Source: JALYXS01 sp051003795 (GTDB taxonomy: Bacteria > Acidobacteriota > Terriglobia > Bryobacterales > Bryobacteraceae). From it: a stretch of 23,485 nucleotides of DNA. The stretch lies in assembly GCA_051003795.1 (NCBI GenBank), contig JBPCKZ010000024.1:1-23485 (forward strand), in the 5' to 3' direction. Both the position numbers and the translations under genes were made by a program. The notes beneath the pieces were generated by a model, which was not told the DNA's origin, searched no databases, and saw nothing but the letters and a program-made list of their open reading frames with translations. How positions within the stretch are numbered: position 1 is the stretch's first letter; each line of letters begins with the position of its first letter. This document shows positions 1 to 7,751 of the stretch, piece after piece.

Positions 1-2
1 AG

Positions 3-74
3 GCCGCGATTGCCCGTAAGCTGAACATCGGCCGCACCTCAGTCCGCCGCATCCTGGCGGTCAGAACGAAATAA
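3..74 (+). CDS. Serine recombinase (resolvase/invertase family), C-terminal fragment
   Basis: Only the last 23 residues and the TAA stop lie inside the window; the rest of the gene is off the left edge. The visible peptide includes ARKLNIGRTSVRRIL, which has the shape of the C-terminal helix-turn-helix that ends Tn3-type resolvases and DNA invertases. In that family this domain docks the enzyme on its crossover site, while the catalytic serine domain lies at the N-terminus, not visible here. Its stop is only 16 bp from the 3' end of a truncated gene on the opposite strand, so it may belong to a mobile element that broke that gene. Family assignment rests on a short motif; another HTH protein is possible. 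Confidence 0.6.
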   Translation, partial: AAIARKLNIGRTSVRRILAVRTK

Positions 75-90
75 CAACTCTTTCAAGCTC

Positions 91-708
91 CTAACCCGCT
101 CGTACGCAGCCTTGCCGAAAGGACACCATGCATTCGATATCCACGTCGTGCTCGGGCTCCGCGGCTGCCCCATCCAGCGGCATGAGTTCGTCGATCTCGC
201 GCATGGTTCGAAGCAGCGGGATGAGCTCCGGCTGAGCCTGCACGATTACGCGGCTCGCGAACCGTTTCAGCGGCGGCGCGTAGCGGATGAACTGGATAGT
301 GTCGCCTAAACCGTGATGGCAGCGGATGAGAACGCGCTTTCGCTCAAGCGGTGAACCGTCCCAGACAAACCGGTAATGCAGAGGCCAATTCCGGCAATCG
401 ACGCGATCTTTCTTGCGATTGCGAAGGACGCGTTCGCTCTCCTGCCAAGCGCGGTCGAAGCGGCCAAGCATCATCAGGATCATCCAGCGCTCTTGCGCGC
501 CGCGGTCTAAATCCAGGCCGAGTTCCCAGGCGCGGGAAAAACTGGCCAGAGATTGTTCTAGCCTACGGTTCAGATAATGGATTTGGCCCATGCCAAAGTG
601 CGCCTCTGAACAGTTGGGGTCGGCGGAAAGAATGGCTTCGTAATGGATTAGAGCCTCATCGAGGCGGCCCTGGTCTATGAGGCTAATCCCGTCTTCGGTA
701 CTGAGCAA
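91..708 (-). pseudogene. TPR / glycosyltransferase-like protein, 3'-truncated
   Basis: The 205-residue product starts with TPR-like helical pairs (about residues 1-95). It continues into a segment typical of TPR proteins carrying a GT-B/GT9-like transferase domain, with RCHHGLGDTIQFIRY at residues 129-143 followed by a V-x-V-Q-A-Q-P-E-L strand and helix. In such proteins the transferase domain normally runs on for well over 100 further residues. Here it stops after about residue 196 and ends in an unrelated short tail, so I read it as truncated at about 91-120, next to a recombinase gene end. The only usable start is a TTG directly after the TGA of the DUF4159 gene, in the same frame, with no Shine-Dalgarno. 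It may be expressed by coupling or be dead. Confidence 0.6.
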
Positions 709-1530
709 TCAGTGCGTCATGGCGTAAATAATGTAATTTACGCCGATGCGAATACCGAGGGAGGAAAACTTCTCGGGGTATTGCGGCTCGTCCGCCCACT
801 CCCAGGAATCGCCCAGATCCATGTTGTGGCAGATCGCAACCATCAGGCGCCCCTTGTCGTCATAAATGCCGCGCCAGCGAGGTTCGAAGCCGTCCTTCTC
901 GTAGATGCGGCCGGAACGCAGATACTGCGCGCCAGGAACCTGATAGCGATCGTCGAGATCGTAGAGAACGTGGAAAATCGGATCGCTGTTCTCAATCTCG
1001 ACGATGGGGCGGTCGGGAAACACGCGATTCATGCTGGCGATGAAATCGGCCCATTCGCGGGTTCCGTGAAAATCGTCGCACATGAAAAAACCGCCCCGCA
1101 GGAGGTAGTCGCGAAGCTTTGCCGCCTGATCGTCCGTGAGCTTCCAGTGGCCGACCTCAACGCCGTACAGAAACGGGAAGTTGTAAACATCGTCGCCGTC
1201 GTCCAGATTTACGGGCTGCTCGACCGAACGGGCGTGGATGCGCGTCAGCCGCCGGACTGCCGCCGAGAGATGCCGGTCGGAACGAGGATAGTCGATGGTC
1301 CAGTTCGACGAGCCATGCGTCCAGTCCTGGCTGTAGCGGTAGCCGCCGTAGACCGGCGGATACATCAGGCGCGCGAAGACCCATTCGGTTTTTTCCCGAT
1401 AATCGGGCGGGAGCGGGAAGTTCTCATACTCCACTCCGGGATACTCGCGAAACGGCTTCTGAAAAGCGAAGACGGCGCCGAATAACAAGAGGCCGGTCAA
1501 ACCGGCGGAGAGGAAATTACGGGGACGCAT
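709..1530 (-). CDS. Secreted DUF4159 domain protein
   Basis: The product has 273 residues. An N-terminal signal peptide is visible (RPRN, then a hydrophobic stretch ending near residue 23), so it is exported. The rest matches the DUF4159 family as I know it: a Y-P-P-V-Y-G-G-Y motif near residue 58, then a central LTDDQAAKLRDYLLRGGFF segment followed by C-D-D-F-H-G, and a C-terminal stretch near NMDLGDSWEWAD. In other members this fold resembles a glutamine-amidotransferase-like sandwich, but no catalytic function is established. Start is ATG at 1530. The gene is divergent from the trmJ-like gene with 61 bp between them. Its TGA is immediately followed in frame by the TTG of the next gene. Confidence 0.85.
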   Translation of the reverse strand: MRPRNFLSAGLTGLLLFGAVFAFQKPFREYPGVEYENFPLPPDYREKTEWVFARLMYPPVYGGYRYSQDWTHGSSNWTIDYPRSDRHLSAAVRRLTRIHARSVEQPVNLDDGDDVYNFPFLYGVEVGHWKLTDDQAAKLRDYLLRGGFFMCDDFHGTREWADFIASMNRVFPDRPIVEIENSDPIFHVLYDLDDRYQVPGAQYLRSGRIYEKDGFEPRWRGIYDDKGRLMVAICHNMDLGDSWEWADEPQYPEKFSSLGIRIGVNYIIYAMTH

Positions 1531-1591
1531 TCACGTACCGATTTCCAGATTAACACCGTGCGCCGGTGGGCGATGATTAGACTGACTGGCC

Positions 1592-2314
1592 ATGCCGGAT
1601 TTCCACGCGAACGTGCGCGTTGTTTTGGTGGAACCTCGAAACCCGCTGAACATCGGCGCGGCGGCGCGCGCGACGGCAAATTTCGGATTTTCGCGATTGC
1701 GCGTGGTGAATCCCTACGAACCCGCGTTTCGCGAAGCGGTATCGGCGGTTGGGGGCGCGGGAGTTTTGCATGCGGCTGAGGTGTTCTCGTCGGTCGCGGA
1801 CGCGGTGGCGGATTGCGCGCTGGTCGTGGGGACGACGGCGATCGGCAATCGCGAGCTGCGGCACCCCTCATGGCGGATCGAGGCGGCTTCCGGTCCGATA
1901 CGCAGCCAGGCGGCCGGATCGCCGGTAGCGGTTTTGTTCGGAAGCGAAAAGTTTGGGCTGTCGAACGACGACCTGAGCCATTGCCACTGGCTCATGCGGA
2001 TTCCGACCTCGGACCGAACGCCCTCGATGAATTTGGGACAGGCGGTTGCGGTCTGCCTGTACGAACTGGCGCGCGATCCGGCGGCGGAGCCCGCGGCGCC
2101 GCTCCTCCGCCGACCGATGCGGTCGGAAGATGCCGAGCAATTGACGCAAATGCTGCTGGACGTGCTGCGCGAAAGCGGCTACATGAACCGGATCGTCGCG
2201 GCTTCAACCGAGCGGAAGGTGCGGCGGTTCTTGCGGAGAGTGAATTTTACGTCGCGCGATGCCGTGTTGCTGATGGGGTTCTTGCGGCAGATCTTGTGGA
2301 AATTTCGAGTCTAA
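1592..2314 (+). CDS. trmJ: TrmJ-type tRNA/rRNA 2'-O-methyltransferase (SpoU/TrmH superfamily)
   Basis: The 240-residue product has the three SPOUT motifs of the SpoU superfamily. They are PRNPLNIGAAARA at residues 15-27 (motif 1, with the conserved Asn and Arg), LFGSEKFGLSNDDL near 114-127 (motif 2), and SMNLGQAVAVCLYEL near 146-160 (motif 3, the SAM-binding trefoil knot). The length and the helical C-terminal extension after the knot match TrmJ, which methylates the 2'-O of nucleotide 32 in tRNAs in the cytosol. The exact target cannot be read from sequence, so a different RNA substrate is possible. ATG start just downstream of the divergent intergenic gap; the gene ends 11 bp from the convergent POTRA gene. 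Confidence 0.88.
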   Translation: MPDFHANVRVVLVEPRNPLNIGAAARATANFGFSRLRVVNPYEPAFREAVSAVGGAGVLHAAEVFSSVADAVADCALVVGTTAIGNRELRHPSWRIEAASGPIRSQAAGSPVAVLFGSEKFGLSNDDLSHCHWLMRIPTSDRTPSMNLGQAVAVCLYELARDPAAEPAAPLLRRPMRSEDAEQLTQMLLDVLRESGYMNRIVAASTERKVRRFLRRVNFTSRDAVLLMGFLRQILWKFRV

Positions 2315-2325
2315 TGTTAATGAGT

Positions 2326-3705
2326 TCAGTTCAAATAAGGTCCCGCGCGCCCCGGCTTGCGCTCCTTCGCCGGCCCGCTCCCGCTAAACTTCAGCGTCAC
2401 ATCCGCCGTGTGTGAATCCTCGTGAATATCGTTCACGGCTTTCGTGTCGCCGAGATTGTCGAACAAGCCGTCCTCGCGAATCCGATCCAAAAAATGGTTC
2501 GGATAGTTGGCATCGAAGGGCGCGCCTTCTTTCATCCCCCAGAGCTTGCGAATGGCGGGCTCCCCATTCAGATCCAAGCCCTCGATGGCGAGCTTTCCGA
2601 ACCGGAATTGCGGTGCGGGATCGATCTTCAACAACACATCGACGGTCTTCTTCGCATCGTCGATTTTGCGCTCGATATCCACGTCGGCCCGCAGATACCC
2701 GTTCCGCCGCAAGGATTTCCGCAGACGGTCGACTCCCTGGTTTACATCGTCGAAGTTGGCCACGTCACCGGCCTTGATGGCGGCAATCTTTTGCAGGTTG
2801 GCACTTTCATCGGCGGGACCGCCGGAGAGAGCGACCTTGCCTAATTTATAAACCGGCCCTTCGTTCACAACCACGTGCACGTCCACGCCTTTCACCTTGG
2901 CGGCCGGGGACGTGGTGACCTTTGGAAAGCTGACTCGCACCATTCCAACCGCGTCGTAGCGGGGGCGAATCTGGCTATCGAGCAATTGGCGGAATCCCTG
3001 TTTCGTGAACGGAACTCCGAACGCAACGCCGGAGATCGCTCGCTGCAGCTCCCGGCTCAAGACTGATTCGTTGCCTTCGAATGTGACTTCCGAGATGGCG
3101 GGCAGCGTCGTGGCGGACCGGAACAGGATTTCCAATTGATTCGCGCCGGCGGAGACCAATTCGCCCACGACTTTATCCGGATGGTTTTTCGATGCCAGCA
3201 GCGTCTCGATCCGGCGCGCGTATTGGTCGAGAACGCTCTTGGTGCCCGGGAGTTCGGGCCGGTAAAGCGGGTTATGTTCTTTGAGATAGTCCTCGATCTC
3301 CGAATCCGTCAGGCTGAGCGCCTCGAAGCGAACCGGGTACACCTGCTTGACTTCCACTACCTGGAAGCCGGCATCGTAACCGGGACCTTTGGGAGATGGA
3401 GCGAATTGATATCCGACCGTTTCGAACATGCCGCTGGCAATGAGGCGGTCGCGAGCCGCTTCGAAATCTTCCTTGCCCGCGAGCTGCCCTACCTGCAAGC
3501 CCGCGGCTTTCAAAATCGGTTCGGAGGGAAGCCGTTGGTTGCCTTCAACGCGTAACTTTTGGATTGGCCAGCGTGTAGTGGAGGCGGCCGACGCTTTTTG
3601 AGGCGATGCGTTTTTGCGGCTCCGGGTTTGAGCTTGCGTCGCGTTTGGGACCAGGAGCGCGAAAATCGCGGTGGCGGTCGAAGCCGCGCGGAGAAGCCAT
3701 CCCAT
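2326..3705 (-). CDS. Secreted POTRA-only protein (BamA/Omp85 periplasmic-domain homologue)
   Basis: The product is about 459 residues from the ATG at 3705; a TTG two codons upstream is also possible. A signal peptide (about residues 1-26, ending near TQA) is followed by a low-complexity linker. Then come about five POTRA-like units, with starts marked by strands such as IQKLRVEGNQRL, VRFEALSLTD, ISEVTFEGNESV, YKLGKVALSGG and FRFGKLAIEGL. Each is followed by a helix pair and a strand containing F-D-x-V or its equivalent. There is no C-terminal beta-barrel: the protein stops after the last POTRA with a Gly/Lys-rich tail. BamA itself has five POTRAs plus a barrel. A role in outer-membrane protein assembly is inferred from the fold and from lptD nearby. 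The number of units is my reading by eye. Confidence 0.75.
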   Translation of the reverse strand: MGWLLRAASTATAIFALLVPNATQAQTRSRKNASPQKASAASTTRWPIQKLRVEGNQRLPSEPILKAAGLQVGQLAGKEDFEAARDRLIASGMFETVGYQFAPSPKGPGYDAGFQVVEVKQVYPVRFEALSLTDSEIEDYLKEHNPLYRPELPGTKSVLDQYARRIETLLASKNHPDKVVGELVSAGANQLEILFRSATTLPAISEVTFEGNESVLSRELQRAISGVAFGVPFTKQGFRQLLDSQIRPRYDAVGMVRVSFPKVTTSPAAKVKGVDVHVVVNEGPVYKLGKVALSGGPADESANLQKIAAIKAGDVANFDDVNQGVDRLRKSLRRNGYLRADVDIERKIDDAKKTVDVLLKIDPAPQFRFGKLAIEGLDLNGEPAIRKLWGMKEGAPFDANYPNHFLDRIREDGLFDNLGDTKAVNDIHEDSHTADVTLKFSGSGPAKERKPGRAGPYLN

Positions 3706-3922
3706 AAGCAAATTTTAACGCGGGCCGACGCTGCGGACGTCGCATTCCTTCGGGAGCACCAGAAGCCCGGCAGGAACTTGTTGTGATCGGGTGAAGCGCG
3801 AAACACTCCTCCGGCGTCTTCGCCGTCACGAATGCGTGTTGGGAAGAGAAGGCAAAGAACACGCTCTTTGGGAGATTTGCCGCAAACTATCGGGTCCCCG
3901 ACCCGCCCGGGTAATGAATATC
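3706..3922. other. Non-coding gap between the lptD-coupled gene and the POTRA gene
   Basis: No convincing gene is seen in these 217 bp; reading frames crossing it look like shadows. On the minus strand a TAAAAT (3717-3712) sits six bases before the POTRA ATG and resembles a -10 element, but no matching -35 is evident. Two inverted repeats are present. GCGTGTT (3834-3840) pairs with AACACGC (3858-3864) across a 17-base loop, and a CGGGT/ACCCG stem lies near 3893-3907. It could hold a promoter or a structured leader for the POTRA gene. Confidence 0.35.
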
Positions 3923-4366
3923 CTACGCGCCCCGCACCATCCGCTTGAAGGCTCCATACGCTTCGGGCGCCCGCCCTTTGCTCCACTCGATCATCTGTTT
4001 CGTGGCTTGTTCCAGATCGCTCCACATCGCCGGATTCTCGCGCTGCGCCCGAAGCGCCGGCGCGACGTCCGCCAACCGCTCCCAAACGTACATCATCTCG
4101 CCCGAATTGCGGAAAAAGAGAGCGGGATTCAGAACGCCCGCGGTCACGAACGAAGCCGCCATGTCCCAATACGACACCACCATGCGGAAGTATGCGTTTT
4201 CCGGCGAACCCGGAGGGCAGAGCTGCATGAATTGGTCAGCCGTGTTCACGTCCTTAAAAGAGCTCACGAACCAGTCGCGCGCCTTCCGAAGCCGCTCCTC
4301 GCGGCGCAATTCATATAACCTCAAAATCAAATTCGCATCGTCGTGGGAAGCCGGCTTTTCCGTCAA
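3923..4366 (-). CDS. Uncharacterised helical protein translationally coupled to lptD
   Basis: I do not recognise the family. The product is 147 residues, soluble by eye (no signal peptide or membrane helix), and rich in charged and aromatic residues. It has segments such as LILRLYELRREERLRKA near the N-terminus and NPALFFRNSGEMMYVWERL in the middle, and is probably all-alpha; a distant DUF4760-like relation is conceivable but unproven. The start is TTG at 4366. It overlaps the lptD stop in a TTGA arrangement and is preceded by a strong Shine-Dalgarno AGGAGAG (4379-4373) six bases upstream, inside the lptD coding end. That SD and overlap make the start firm and point to co-expression with lptD. 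Confidence 0.75.
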   Translation of the reverse strand: MTEKPASHDDANLILRLYELRREERLRKARDWFVSSFKDVNTADQFMQLCPPGSPENAYFRMVVSYWDMAASFVTAGVLNPALFFRNSGEMMYVWERLADVAPALRAQRENPAMWSDLEQATKQMIEWSKGRAPEAYGAFKRMVRGA

Positions 4367-6744
4367 AATAGTCTCTCCTGTTTCTTGAGTGTACCGAACG
4401 CGCCGACGTTCGCGATGGCAAAGGACACGCGGAACTGATTATCCTCGCGGGCTATCCCGTTGATCTTGAATCCGAACCGCCGGTACTGAACGCTGATGCC
4501 GCAGCAATCCGTGTTATACGTGACCTGCGTCGTCGCGAACTGAATCACGCTGGTCCGATAATCGTAGATAGCCGTGAAGCCCGCGTTCCAGCCGCGCTGG
4601 TTGGCGTTCCCGTATCCCACCCCGCCGCGCATCTGGTTGCCGCTTGGAGACAACGCCAGCGGATTGCTGCGGACTTGGTTATGCCCGACCGAGACGAAGT
4701 ATTTCGATAAGCGCGCATCCGCCGTGAAACCGCTGTTCACGATGTGGCCGAGCAGCGGATCGTAATCCGCCCTCCACTCGATGCCGAAGCCCGGCCGCGG
4801 GATGACGCGCAAGACGGAAACGATCGGCGAATAGTTTCGGGGACGGTCGAGGAAGGCGTAGGGAGTGAGCTCGGCGGCGCTCAGAACCACGTTGCGCATG
4901 CCCGTAATCACGGCGCCCCCGAAACTCGGATCGAAATATCGCCGCTGCCAAATCTCCCAATTGAGAATCTCCGAAACCACGCCGCCTTTTTTCGCATAGA
5001 TTCGATTCGTGACGGAAATCTCGGCTTCGGTGGTGTTCGAAAGCAGCTCGGTTTCGTCGAAGCGGATGGCGCGCGTGAAATCCGCCACGCCGCTCACCGA
5101 ACGGAATGAAGCGCGCGGCTCGATTACGTGTTTCAACTTTTCTCCCAGCCAGGTCTTGCGATTGAACACGCGTTCGAGCGACGGCGGAACCAGATCCACC
5201 GCAATTTCGCGCGCGTTGCGAGAGTAACCCGAGCCGCTAATCGCGTTATTGATCGTTCCGCCGGTCACGCTCCCGCTATATTGCGTTTCGTGCAGCGTGA
5301 AGCTGGGAATCAAGTTGAAGCCCTTCCATCGCAGCGCCGTCATGATAGCCGGTTCGAAATTGACGCGATCCGTGAACTGGCCGGTCTGGAACATCGGCTG
5401 GCTCCGGTGCAGCAGCGCGACGCTCGACTCGAATGAAACCCAAACCGGCAAAATCCGCTTCGATACCTGGCGGTCGCGGCTGGCGAATTCGAGCTCGGGC
5501 AGCTTTTGAATCACGATCGAATCGCCGGGCTTGGCGGTCTGAAAATTTTGCAGCCGGGAGACCGAGATGTTGACGGTGTACGAAGAGAAGTGATTCGTTA
5601 AGAAACCCGATGAGTGCGATTCCGAAAAGATCGCCTCGTTGAACGATTCCGTAAATGCCTGGCGGAAGATCAAGGAGCTGAGATAATCGAGCGTGCCGCG
5701 GGCTTCCCACCCGTGCGAAAGCTTGTCGCCAGCCGTCATGTATAGGCTGTACCCGCCTTGTTTCACGCGAGTTCCATTGTTGAGGAGCTGGCCGCGGTCC
5801 TGAACGGCAAAGAGGATCGCGTCGAAGAAGGAGCGGTCCGTGGGCTGGCCGCGGAAGTCCACATGGTGCGCGAAACCACGCTGGGTGTAGTCCTGAACGC
5901 GATACGTAACGTCGTAACTGCGATTAATCGCCCAGTAGTAGCCAAGCCCCACCATCGTGCCCCGCACGGAGCTATTCCCGACGTTCGGCGTGAGGAATCC
6001 GCTCTGCCGCGGCAGCTTCTTGAGCGATTTGTAGAAGAACGGCGTGTAGAAGAGCGGCACTTTGCGCAGCCGGAAAATAGCGCGATACGCGAGCGCCCGG
6101 TCGTCCGGAATTATGTCGAAAACGGGGCCTTGCAGAGTCCACCAAGGCCGCGGCAGTTTGCAACCGGTGATAAATCCTTCGTGCAGAATGTATTTATCGT
6201 TGAGACGCTCCGCCCACTTCCCTTCGAAATAGAACGGGTTGTTGGAACTTAAGACGCCGGGCCGCGCGTCGATGCGGGTTTTCGCATAACCTCGCACGTT
6301 ATAGAATTTCCCGGTCTCTTCGCGAATGTTGTATTCGACGCGGTCGCAGGAGATCTGCTCGTTCTTCTCGAAATGACGGAAATAGACGTTCCCGCGCGCC
6401 TCCGCGTAGCCGGTGTCTTCGTCGTAATCCATTTCGTCGGCTTTCAGGATCATTTCGGGGAACTCGAGCTCGACGGCGCCCCGGAGATAGTATTTCGATC
6501 CCTCGACGGTCTGCCGGATCGCCTTGATGTTCCAGTAGCCGACCGGCGGCGCGTCGGGACGCGGAACTTTCACGCTCATCTCCGGCTGCAAGACCGATGG
6601 CGTGGGAATGACCGTGGCGGGCGCGGGGAGGCTTCTGCTAATTTGCGGTAACAATATTTGCGCGTGCAACGGCAATAGAAGAGTGAATATAAGGGTTCGC
6701 GGAGAGAAAAACCCGTGACACGGAACCGTGTTTGTGTTACTCAA
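4363..6744 (-). CDS. lptD: LPS-assembly outer membrane protein LptD
   Basis: The product is about 793 residues from the TTG at 6744. A signal peptide (residues 1 to about 29, core LIFTLLLPLHAQ) and a Pro-rich linker lead into an LptA/OstA-like beta-jellyroll at about 85-175 (KADEMDYDEDTGYAEARGNV). The LptD C-terminal barrel domain follows, with the family hallmarks GCKLPRPWWTL, FYTPFF and RQSGFLTPNVG. A Cys-Cys pair (TDCCG, about 747-748) sits near the C-terminus, as in LptD proteins whose disulfides link the jellyroll and barrel; an N-terminal Cys is in ISCDRVEYN. With LptE it inserts lipopolysaccharide into the outer leaflet. The open frame continues upstream to 7314, but that part is antisense to the RDD gene and lacks LptD character. 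The TTG start is inferred from the signal peptide. Confidence 0.93.
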   Translation of the reverse strand: MSNTNTVPCHGFFSPRTLIFTLLLPLHAQILLPQISRSLPAPATVIPTPSVLQPEMSVKVPRPDAPPVGYWNIKAIRQTVEGSKYYLRGAVELEFPEMILKADEMDYDEDTGYAEARGNVYFRHFEKNEQISCDRVEYNIREETGKFYNVRGYAKTRIDARPGVLSSNNPFYFEGKWAERLNDKYILHEGFITGCKLPRPWWTLQGPVFDIIPDDRALAYRAIFRLRKVPLFYTPFFYKSLKKLPRQSGFLTPNVGNSSVRGTMVGLGYYWAINRSYDVTYRVQDYTQRGFAHHVDFRGQPTDRSFFDAILFAVQDRGQLLNNGTRVKQGGYSLYMTAGDKLSHGWEARGTLDYLSSLIFRQAFTESFNEAIFSESHSSGFLTNHFSSYTVNISVSRLQNFQTAKPGDSIVIQKLPELEFASRDRQVSKRILPVWVSFESSVALLHRSQPMFQTGQFTDRVNFEPAIMTALRWKGFNLIPSFTLHETQYSGSVTGGTINNAISGSGYSRNAREIAVDLVPPSLERVFNRKTWLGEKLKHVIEPRASFRSVSGVADFTRAIRFDETELLSNTTEAEISVTNRIYAKKGGVVSEILNWEIWQRRYFDPSFGGAVITGMRNVVLSAAELTPYAFLDRPRNYSPIVSVLRVIPRPGFGIEWRADYDPLLGHIVNSGFTADARLSKYFVSVGHNQVRSNPLALSPSGNQMRGGVGYGNANQRGWNAGFTAIYDYRTSVIQFATTQVTYNTDCCGISVQYRRFGFKINGIAREDNQFRVSFAIANVGAFGTLKKQERLF

Positions 6745-6806
6745 ATGAAGAGAGCGTTTGCGCGAGAGAGATCCCAAGCGCAAACGTAACACGATCAAAA
6801 TCGTGT
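6718..6806. promoter_or_regulatory. Inverted repeats at the divergent lptD / RDD-gene control region
   Basis: Three perfect inverted repeats cluster in and beside the 84-bp divergent gap. ACACGG-AA-CCGTGT lies at 6718-6731, inside the first codons of lptD. CGTTTGCGC (6755-6763) pairs with GCGCAAACG (6778-6786) over a 14-base spacer. ACACGAT-CAAA-ATCGTGT lies at 6789-6806. They could be operators or mRNA hairpins. I see no strong sigma-70 consensus pair on either strand. Function is inference. Confidence 0.4.
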
Positions 6807-6828
6807 CGCAAGGCGGAGCGCATTCAAG

Positions 6829-7728
6829 ATGACGTGCAACTACTGTCGATTTTCGGTTCCCGATGGAGAGCATCGCTGCCCGCACTGCGGCCGCCGGCCG
6901 AATGGGGCGGGGGACTACGCCGTTTCCGCGGGCGCGACGGCGCTCGCCGCCGTTCCCAATCTCGCGCCCCCTGTTTCCGTTCACGAATCTTCGACGGCGC
7001 AAGCGAACGTGCCGTTGCCGGAGATTGTAAGCGGCGGTCTCGCCCAAGCTTCGCTGTTTCCGAATCCGCCCGCTTCGCGGAATTTGCTGTTCCAGGTTTT
7101 CCGGAAGCCGTCTCCCCGGGCAACGTACGCCGCGACACCTGTAATGGAGCCGGGGCCGCGCCGGATCCCCACTTCGGCGGCAACCGGGAATTCGCCGCCG
7201 GTCTCGCAATCCACGCTCGATTTTCTCCCGCCCGCGCCGCCGGGACCGCGCAAGCTCAAGACCGCGGTGGAAGCGGTGATCTATTGCAGCGATCCGGTGG
7301 CCACTCCCCTGCATCGCTTGCTCGCGTCGTCGCTCGACACCGGCATGGTCCTGATCGCGTTTGGAATTTTTTCGGCGATTTTCTACTACTTTGCCGGCGT
7401 TTTGGTTTGGGATAGCTTGACCGTCGTCGTGTTGTCACTGGCGTTCACCCTGATCGCGCTGTTCTACGGGCTGATCTGGGCGATGTCCGCGCGCGAGACG
7501 GCGGGGATGAATTGGACGCATCTGCGGCTCGTCAATTTCGACGGTTTCGCCCCCGATGCCAAGAGCCGGGCTTTGCGGATGGCGGGCGGCTGGCTCAGTT
7601 TCTGCTCGGGAACCGTCGGGTTGTGGTGGGCGTTGGTCGATGAAGAAAACCTGACGTGGCACGACCATATGTCGAAGACGTTTCCGACCTTTCGAGAATC
7701 GAACAGCAGTTTCGTCCAGCAGCGGTAA
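6829..7728 (+). CDS. Zinc-ribbon / RDD-family membrane protein
   Basis: The 299-residue product opens with a zinc-ribbon of two CxxC knuckles (CNYC at 3-6 and CPHC at about 17-20). A long Pro/Ala/Ser-rich, probably disordered linker follows to about 140. Then comes an RDD-type membrane domain with hydrophobic helices around 165-190 (LLASSLDTGMVLIAFGIFSA) and 200-222, plus a weaker third near 250. The RDD family is named for Arg-Asp-Asp; here the site reads LLASSLDTG, so the first Arg is replaced. WHDHMSKT near residues 276-283 matches the conserved end of RDD domains. Transport or ion-exchange roles are known for a few RDD proteins, but the substrate cannot be told here. The gene is divergent from lptD. 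Confidence 0.8.
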   Translation: MTCNYCRFSVPDGEHRCPHCGRRPNGAGDYAVSAGATALAAVPNLAPPVSVHESSTAQANVPLPEIVSGGLAQASLFPNPPASRNLLFQVFRKPSPRATYAATPVMEPGPRRIPTSAATGNSPPVSQSTLDFLPPAPPGPRKLKTAVEAVIYCSDPVATPLHRLLASSLDTGMVLIAFGIFSAIFYYFAGVLVWDSLTVVVLSLAFTLIALFYGLIWAMSARETAGMNWTHLRLVNFDGFAPDAKSRALRMAGGWLSFCSGTVGLWWALVDEENLTWHDHMSKTFPTFRESNSSFVQQR

Positions 7729-7751
7729 ACGCCCCGCGTTACATTGGTTTT

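Noticed and set aside
712..1485. 257-residue open frame on the plus strand
   Set aside because: It is antisense to the DUF4159 gene, which has a signal peptide and family motifs; the plus frame shows none.
3510..4169. 219-residue minus-strand open frame across the gap before the POTRA gene
   Set aside because: Most of it overlaps the POTRA gene and the lptD-coupled gene in other frames, with no motif and no good start.
6745..7314. Upstream extension of the lptD frame
   Set aside because: It overlaps the zinc-ribbon/RDD gene on the other strand and is Arg-rich without LptD features; the signal peptide begins near the TTG at 6744.
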